From NCBI GenBank assembly GCA_024225445.1, contig JAAEMP010000122.1, forward strand, positions 1 through 37,565: a stretch of 37,565 nucleotides of DNA. Direction: 5' to 3'. The notes under the pieces were generated by a model. The model had not been told where the DNA came from, did no database searches, and worked only from the letters and a program-made list of their open reading frames with translations. The DNA is from Hyphomicrobiales bacterium. GTDB taxonomy: Bacteria > Pseudomonadota > Alphaproteobacteria > Rhizobiales > Rhizobiaceae. Below are positions 32,988 through 37,565 of the stretch, piece by piece. The position numbers were made by a program, and so were the translations under genes. Numbering within the stretch: position 1 is the stretch's first letter; each line of letters opens with the position of its first letter.

Positions 32988-33845
32988 ATGAAATGGATAG
33001 AAAACGAAATGCAACAATCCGCTCCAATTCGAAGCCATGATCATGACCTTGGCAACAACATAGTAAGAAACTGGCTACTGCTTATTGTTATTTTTGCGTT
33101 TGGTATGGGCTTGCAATCCAGTGTGGCGCAAGAGGCAACCAAAACCAGCACTGATCAATTTGACCTGAAAACGGATATTCCCATCCGCGGCATTGTCAAA
33201 GCCTCTGCGCGCGCGGAACTGTCGACTGAAATCTCTGCACGTGTGACAAAGATCGGCTTTAAGGAAGGTCAGCTTTTTCAAAAAGGTGATTTGTTAATCG
33301 CATTTGACTGCCGCCGGCAAAATGCTGAACTCGCGTCTCGAAAAGCGCTGTTGAAAGAATTTTCGATAAATCTCAGAAGTGCTGTATATCTGAAAAAACG
33401 CAATGCCGGGAACCGTCATGACCTGGATATCGCCCGTGCAAGGGTAAAAAAAGCCAAAGCTGATGCAGCCTCCACCCAGGCACAATTGAATGAATGCAGT
33501 ATGTATGCACCATTTAGCGGTCGAATTGCCAGTTTGCATATCCATGAACATGAAATCCCAGCCTCCGGGAAACCACTTCTTTCGATCGTCTCGATGCAAG
33601 AGCCGCAGATCGAGATTGTTGTACCTTCTTCCTGGTTAAGCTGGCTAAAATCCGGATCCGGATTCAAGTTTCATATTCATGAAACGGGTAAGAGTTATCA
33701 GGGGCAAATGATACGGCCTGGTGCAGTAGTTTCAACTGTCAGCCACACAATTAAGATTTTTGCCAGGTTTTCCGGCAACTCAAAAGATGTGCTCCCCGGC
33801 ATGAGCGGTACAGTGGAATTTGAAAAATGGCTCATGAGAATGTAA
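32988..33845 (+). CDS. HlyD/RND-type periplasmic adaptor protein
   Basis: The 285-residue protein starts with a polar segment and then a hydrophobic stretch (NWLLLIVIFAFGMGLQSSVAQ, about residues 29-49) acting as signal or anchor. A biotinyl-lipoyl-like domain follows (GIVKASARAELSTEISARVTKIGFKEGQLFQKGDLLIAFD), then an alpha-hairpin (residues about 105-165), the second lipoyl half (APFSGRIASLHIHEHEIPASGKPLLSIV) and a beta-barrel domain. It should connect an inner-membrane partner to the TolC-like channel. ATG 32988 has no clear ribosome-binding site; VQK-TGA overlapping this ATG is a trace of the original tolC-adaptor junction. An in-frame ATG at 33009 is an alternative. Confidence 0.85.
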   Translation: MKWIENEMQQSAPIRSHDHDLGNNIVRNWLLLIVIFAFGMGLQSSVAQEATKTSTDQFDLKTDIPIRGIVKASARAELSTEISARVTKIGFKEGQLFQKGDLLIAFDCRRQNAELASRKALLKEFSINLRSAVYLKKRNAGNRHDLDIARARVKKAKADAASTQAQLNECSMYAPFSGRIASLHIHEHEIPASGKPLLSIVSMQEPQIEIVVPSSWLSWLKSGSGFKFHIHETGKSYQGQMIRPGAVVSTVSHTIKIFARFSGNSKDVLPGMSGTVEFEKWLMRM

Positions 33846-35275
33846 TCCCGACAGCAGCCACTCCTGTTCCACCGCACCGGCTTTCATTGGGTGGAATTCA
33901 GCCAGAAATGCCTGTGTTGAGTACTGTTACCCCCGGCAATGCCGACGCTTACCAATTCAAGTTACAATTGGATATTGAGGCAGAAGCGCGAAGAGCATCT
34001 ACTGTCGATGAATGGAAATTTGTTGTTGCCAATGAAACCCTGAAACTCACAGACGCTATACAGATATTCGTTTTTTGTTTTGAAAAATCCATGCGGCTTA
34101 TGGCCATTTCCGGCTTGACCAGTTTTGAACGCGCCACTCCGTTGGTCAAGGAAATCGAACTGTTGATCAAGAGTGAATCTCTCAACAGAAAAAGTAATGG
34201 CCTTACCGGCATCCGGCAAATCTCTTTTGATCCGCAAATTGCCGAATATCTTGCAGCCTACCCGTTTTCCAAATTTTTATGGGTGCCTTTTTTGTCTCGT
34301 GAAGGAAAATTGCTGGGAGGTATGTTGTTAGCCAAAGGGGATGATTGGGGCAATCATGAACCGGTTATTCTCCCACGCCTGGCCGACACCTTTTCCCATG
34401 CACTTTCAGCGTTGAGGGTACAATCCGGCATTGCCCAGGACCTTGCAAGGAAATTCAGGCTAAACAAAACAAAAATCATTGTCGCACTCATCGGATTGAT
34501 CGTAGTATTACTCCTGCCTGTTTCCATGACCACATTAGCGCCATTTGAGGTTGCTCCGCGTGAACCAACAATAGTCGCCTCACCACTGGATGGAATAATT
34601 GATCAGGTTCTGGTCAATCCCAATGAACGGGTGAAGAAGGGACAAAAGCTTGTCCTGTTCAACGACACCGTATTTAGAAACCGTCTCGCGCTGGCCGACA
34701 GGGAAATAAGTGTCGCAAAAGCCAGACTGAAAAAATCCGGTCTGATGGCCTTTGACGAGCAGGAAGGCCGGGAAGACATTGGTATATCCATGGCCAATCA
34801 TTCACTAAAAATCGCCGAGCAGAAGTTTGCCTCCGACATGCTGGAGCGCTCCACGATATTGGCCCAGAGTAGCGGTGTGGTTTTATATTCCGATCGCCAC
34901 AGCCTGCTTGGTCTCCCGGTAAAGCCGGGGGAACGAATAATGCAGATTGCCAACCCCGGTCAGATTGAATTTCTGATTGATGTGCCGTCAAAAGACGCAA
35001 TCATTTTGAGACCCGAAGCACGGGTTAAAATCTATCTGGATTCTGATCCACTCAATGCGCGCGAGGCAATTGTCGATTATGTCAATTACCAGGCAAAAGA
35101 ACGTCCAGGTCTCGGATTGAGTTTCAGGGTTGTTGCCAGATTGATCGATAATGCTCGCCACATTCCTCAATTGGGAGTTCGTGGTACCGCGCAACTCTAT
35201 GGTGAAAAGGTACCGCTGGCATTTTATCTGTTCAGGAGGCCGCTCTCCTCGCTTCGCCAATGGGTGGGATTATGA
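33827..35275 (+). CDS. Membrane-anchored adaptor with N-terminal GAF-like domain and C-terminal HlyD domain
   Basis: The 482-residue protein has a flexible Pro-rich start, then a GAF-like domain (about residues 55-205, with the late FLWVPFLSREGKLLGGMLLAKG strand pair). One membrane span follows at about 217-240 (KIIVALIGLIVVLLLPVSM). Next come an HlyD lipoyl domain (IVASPLDGIIDQVLVNPNERVKKGQKLVLF), a short coiled coil and a beta-barrel. A cytoplasmic GAF domain fused to a periplasmic adaptor suggests ligand- or partner-sensing by the secretion machine. It overlaps the previous gene by 19 bases and the next by ATGA, so the three are co-translated. Confidence 0.8.
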   Translation: MAHENVIPTAATPVPPHRLSLGGIQPEMPVLSTVTPGNADAYQFKLQLDIEAEARRASTVDEWKFVVANETLKLTDAIQIFVFCFEKSMRLMAISGLTSFERATPLVKEIELLIKSESLNRKSNGLTGIRQISFDPQIAEYLAAYPFSKFLWVPFLSREGKLLGGMLLAKGDDWGNHEPVILPRLADTFSHALSALRVQSGIAQDLARKFRLNKTKIIVALIGLIVVLLLPVSMTTLAPFEVAPREPTIVASPLDGIIDQVLVNPNERVKKGQKLVLFNDTVFRNRLALADREISVAKARLKKSGLMAFDEQEGREDIGISMANHSLKIAEQKFASDMLERSTILAQSSGVVLYSDRHSLLGLPVKPGERIMQIANPGQIEFLIDVPSKDAIILRPEARVKIYLDSDPLNAREAIVDYVNYQAKERPGLGLSFRVVARLIDNARHIPQLGVRGTAQLYGEKVPLAFYLFRRPLSSLRQWVGL

Positions 35276-37395
35276 ATGATATATCACAAAATGTCCTGCC
35301 GGTACTTCGCGATGAAATAACTATCGAACCGGGAGCCACTGACCGAATGGGTGTCGCCAGCTGGACTATTTATGATCCGCTGCAGCACCGTTATTTTCAG
35401 ATCAACCGGGATACCAAAGACCTGATTGCAATTTTGCAAACCGGGAAAACTACAGATGAATTGATCAGTAGCGCCCGGCAAAACCTGAAAATAGGCCTTG
35501 ATCAGAGGCAGGTGGAAAACCTGCTGGAATTTCTCCAGAAGGGACAATTGCTTGTCGAGCCAACAACCCAGGGATGGCAAAAACACGCCGAACTGGAATC
35601 GGGACGCTCTCAGAGCCTGACAACAAAACTGATGCACAGTTATTTATTTGTCAAAATTCCGTTGTTTTACCCACAAACAATGCTTCAAAGAATGTTGCCG
35701 TTTCTGGGATGGATGTACACGCCCTTATTCTTTATTATAGCAGGCCTGTGCGGTTTGGCCGGTATTTACCTGGTTTCACACCAGTGGAGTGAGTTCACCC
35801 ATGATGCCCAGTCTTTATTCACCCTGCAGGGTGCCGCATATTTCGGATTGGCTCTGGTAATTATCAAGTCACTGCACGAACTGGCCCATGCTCTTACCGC
35901 CGCCAGATTTGGTTGCCGGGTGCCAACAATGGGCATCGCCTTCTTTCTTTTAACCCCGCTTCTGTATACCGATGTTTCCGATGCCTGGAGACTGTCCTCC
36001 CGCTCCAAACGACTGTGGATCAGCGCCGCCGGTATTGTCATCGAGCTGGTCATTGCCTGCCTTGCAACGTTTTTGTGGGCGTTTTTACCTGAAGGAACGG
36101 GCCGCAATATCGTTTTGATGGTGGCATCCGTCAGCTGGATTATGAGCTTGTTCATCAATCTCAATCCATTGATCAAATTTGACGGATATTACCTGCTTTC
36201 CGATATTCTGGGTATCGACAATCTGCAACAGCGTTCTTTTGCATTCGGCAAATGGAAACTGCGCGAGATACTGTTTTCTCCCGGCGCTGATAGGCCCGAA
36301 CAACTGCCTCGCAAACTGGGAAATACCCTGGTGATTTTTGCCTGGATGACATGGGTTCACCGGTTGATATTGTTCACTGCCATAGCCCTGGTAGTCTATC
36401 ATTTTACTTTCAAGCTTTTGGGAATATTCCTCTTCGCTCTGGAAATCTGGCTGCTGGTTGCGCGACCGGTTTTCGCGGAAGTACTTCACTGGATCAAAAT
36501 GGATCATGGAAACACTTCACCACACAGGGCATTTGTTACCCTTGGAATTGTCGCCTTGATTGCCGGAGTGTTTCTGGTTCCCTGGTCCACAAAAATCAGG
36601 ATTCCGGCAATTCTGGAAGCCGCTGAACTATCCACGATATATCCGGGAAGAGAAGGTAAGGTTGTTTCAATAATGGCAAGCCGGGGAGATTACGTTGAAA
36701 AGGATTCTCCGCTTGTCAGGCTTCACAATCCTGTAATCGAGAGCAAACTTTCATCAGCTGCAATCGAGATGGACCTCATCAAACTGCGCCTGGCAAATGC
36801 GACTGTCGAAAATCTCAGCCGCGACAGCGTACTGGTGCTGAAACAGGAACTTCGCTCGAGAACATCTGAAATCAATGGCTTGCTGGCTGAAAAAAATGAA
36901 CTTGTCATAAAGGCTCCCATTAGCGGAATGGTTCGGGAATTCAACCGGAATATCCACAAAGGGCGCTGGATCAACAAAACCGTGCCCATTGCCCTGATCG
37001 CTTCACCCAATACCCACAGATTGCGTGGCTACATACCGCTGATTGATATTCATCGACTGTCAAAATCAACATTCGGGAAGTTTATTCCTGACGACCTGGG
37101 CCGCTCGTCAGTCGAAGTCACCCTGAAAACGATAGCCACTGCCGCAGCACCGGTCATTGATATTGCAGCACTTGCCTCAACCAACGGAGGCAGTGTCGGA
37201 GTTGAAGTTAGTGACCGCAAGCAGCTAATCCCGAACGACGCTCAATACCTGATCGTGGCCGAGCCCATAGGTACAATTCAAACTGCGGATCAAATCATTT
37301 CTGGCATCATTCAGTTTCGTGGCTCCGCTCAAAGCTATGTCACCAGAATATGGAATCAAATCGGAAAAATTCTAATACGAGAGACGGGATTCTGA
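35272..37395 (+). CDS. M50/site-2-protease-like membrane protein with PqqD-like and HlyD-like domains
   Basis: ATG 35272 overlaps the upstream stop; an ATG four codons earlier is possible. The 707-residue protein begins with a PqqD/RRE-like winged-helix domain (about residues 10-95; YFQINRDTKDLIAIL, TTDELISSA, VENLLEFLQKGQLL). The M50 core has six or more membrane spans, zinc motif His202-ELA-His206 and Asp304 (NLNPLIKFDGYY). A C-terminal lipoyl/HlyD-like domain with coiled coil follows (GREGKVVSIMASRGDYVEKDSPLVRL). Such proteins are annotated as putative peptide zinc metalloproteases. It probably recognises, processes or conducts the product of the gene that follows. Confidence 0.85.
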   Translation: MNDISQNVLPVLRDEITIEPGATDRMGVASWTIYDPLQHRYFQINRDTKDLIAILQTGKTTDELISSARQNLKIGLDQRQVENLLEFLQKGQLLVEPTTQGWQKHAELESGRSQSLTTKLMHSYLFVKIPLFYPQTMLQRMLPFLGWMYTPLFFIIAGLCGLAGIYLVSHQWSEFTHDAQSLFTLQGAAYFGLALVIIKSLHELAHALTAARFGCRVPTMGIAFFLLTPLLYTDVSDAWRLSSRSKRLWISAAGIVIELVIACLATFLWAFLPEGTGRNIVLMVASVSWIMSLFINLNPLIKFDGYYLLSDILGIDNLQQRSFAFGKWKLREILFSPGADRPEQLPRKLGNTLVIFAWMTWVHRLILFTAIALVVYHFTFKLLGIFLFALEIWLLVARPVFAEVLHWIKMDHGNTSPHRAFVTLGIVALIAGVFLVPWSTKIRIPAILEAAELSTIYPGREGKVVSIMASRGDYVEKDSPLVRLHNPVIESKLSSAAIEMDLIKLRLANATVENLSRDSVLVLKQELRSRTSEINGLLAEKNELVIKAPISGMVREFNRNIHKGRWINKTVPIALIASPNTHRLRGYIPLIDIHRLSKSTFGKFIPDDLGRSSVEVTLKTIATAAAPVIDIAALASTNGGSVGVEVSDRKQLIPNDAQYLIVAEPIGTIQTADQIISGIIQFRGSAQSYVTRIWNQIGKILIRETGF

Positions 37396-37421
37396 TTTGA
37401 TTAACAAAAACAATCTATTAC

Positions 37422-37565
37422 ATGAAATGTCCTATCATGAATTTCTTTAAGAAACCCGGCAGAGCCCCCAAATCCTCCCCTTTTTCCGAACAGGAAATCT
37501 GGAGGAACAAGAATCCTTTGTCCTATTTCGAACTGGAGCAGCGAACCGTATTCGACGGCGCCGCA
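37422..37565 (+). CDS. N-terminus of an LEPR-motif protein, probable giant secreted or surface protein (partial)
   Basis: The frame opens at ATG 37422 or 37437 and runs off the right edge. The visible N-terminus is short, basic, then NPLSYFELEQRTVFDGAA. This resembles the LEPR-type segment (LEPR followed by a hydrophobic residue, FDGAA or similar) found at the start of very large bacterial proteins with DUF4347, VCBS or cadherin-like repeats. Here LEQR replaces LEPR. No classical signal peptide is present. The preceding cassette would be its dedicated export system. No Shine-Dalgarno is evident for either ATG. Only about 43-48 residues are visible, so the family call is tentative. Confidence 0.6.
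   Translation, partial: MKCPIMNFFKKPGRAPKSSPFSEQEIWRNKNPLSYFELEQRTVFDGAA

Overview
The window reads as accessory catabolic DNA from an alphaproteobacterium of moderate GC content. The basis is inference: TRAP uptake, a rhizobial-type glycerol locus (glpR, glpD and a dead glpV remnant), many DMSO-reductase-family molybdoenzymes, and marine-type surface-protein secretion genes. Nearly all genes lie on the + strand. The exceptions are one alpha-hydroxy-acid oxidase (7572-8732) and the glpV remnant. I saw no rRNA, tRNA, intact insertion sequence or CRISPR array.

Region 1 (1-7395) is a compact operon. It begins with the tail of a [4Fe-4S] small subunit. It continues with a 3-hydroxyisobutyrate-dehydrogenase-like enzyme, a fused E1alpha-E1beta thiamine-diphosphate dehydrogenase, a VOC protein, a possible 45-residue peptide, two cupins (one without the usual histidines), an M24 'pita-bread' protein lacking one metal ligand, and a CobW/G3E metallochaperone GTPase. 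It ends at a probable terminator.

Region 2 (7572-14569) is a hydroxy-acid module: divergent FMN (L-type) and FAD (D-type) 2-hydroxy-acid oxidases, a three-gene TRAP transporter and an IclR regulator. Repeated TTATTTGAT motifs lie on both sides of the TRAP-iclR block.

Region 3 (15075-26718) looks like a degradation pathway for a hydrophobic, probably alicyclic compound. It encodes a transhydroxylase-like molybdoenzyme fused to an N-terminal SCP2-like lipid-binding domain, and its three-cluster ferredoxin subunit. That subunit has the same C-terminal beta domain as the partial gene at position 1. The region also encodes an acetolactate-synthase-type enzyme, a crotonase that aligns with 6-oxocamphor hydrolase (a beta-diketone retro-Claisenase), a second 3-hydroxyisobutyrate-dehydrogenase-like enzyme, an aldehyde dehydrogenase, a DoxX-like membrane protein and a second, [4Fe-4S]-containing molybdoenzyme. 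I infer hydroxylation or oxidation of a ring to a cyclic diketone, C-C hydrolysis, then oxidation of the open-chain product.

Region 4 (26719-30202) is a rearranged glycerol-3-phosphate locus. glpR and glpD are intact. The divergent glycerol-transporter binding-protein gene glpV is a pseudogene cut off at the junction with region 3.

Region 5 (30203-37565) holds about 1.1 kb of non-coding DNA and then an ABC-less secretion-like cassette: a TolC-like lipoprotein, an HlyD adaptor, a GAF-HlyD adaptor, and an M50 protease-like membrane protein with an N-terminal PqqD/RRE-like domain and a C-terminal HlyD-like domain. The window ends inside a gene whose N-terminus carries an LEPR-type motif, as in giant surface or adhesin proteins. 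This cassette and the SCP2-molybdoenzyme/retro-Claisenase pathway are the two best candidates for little-described systems here.
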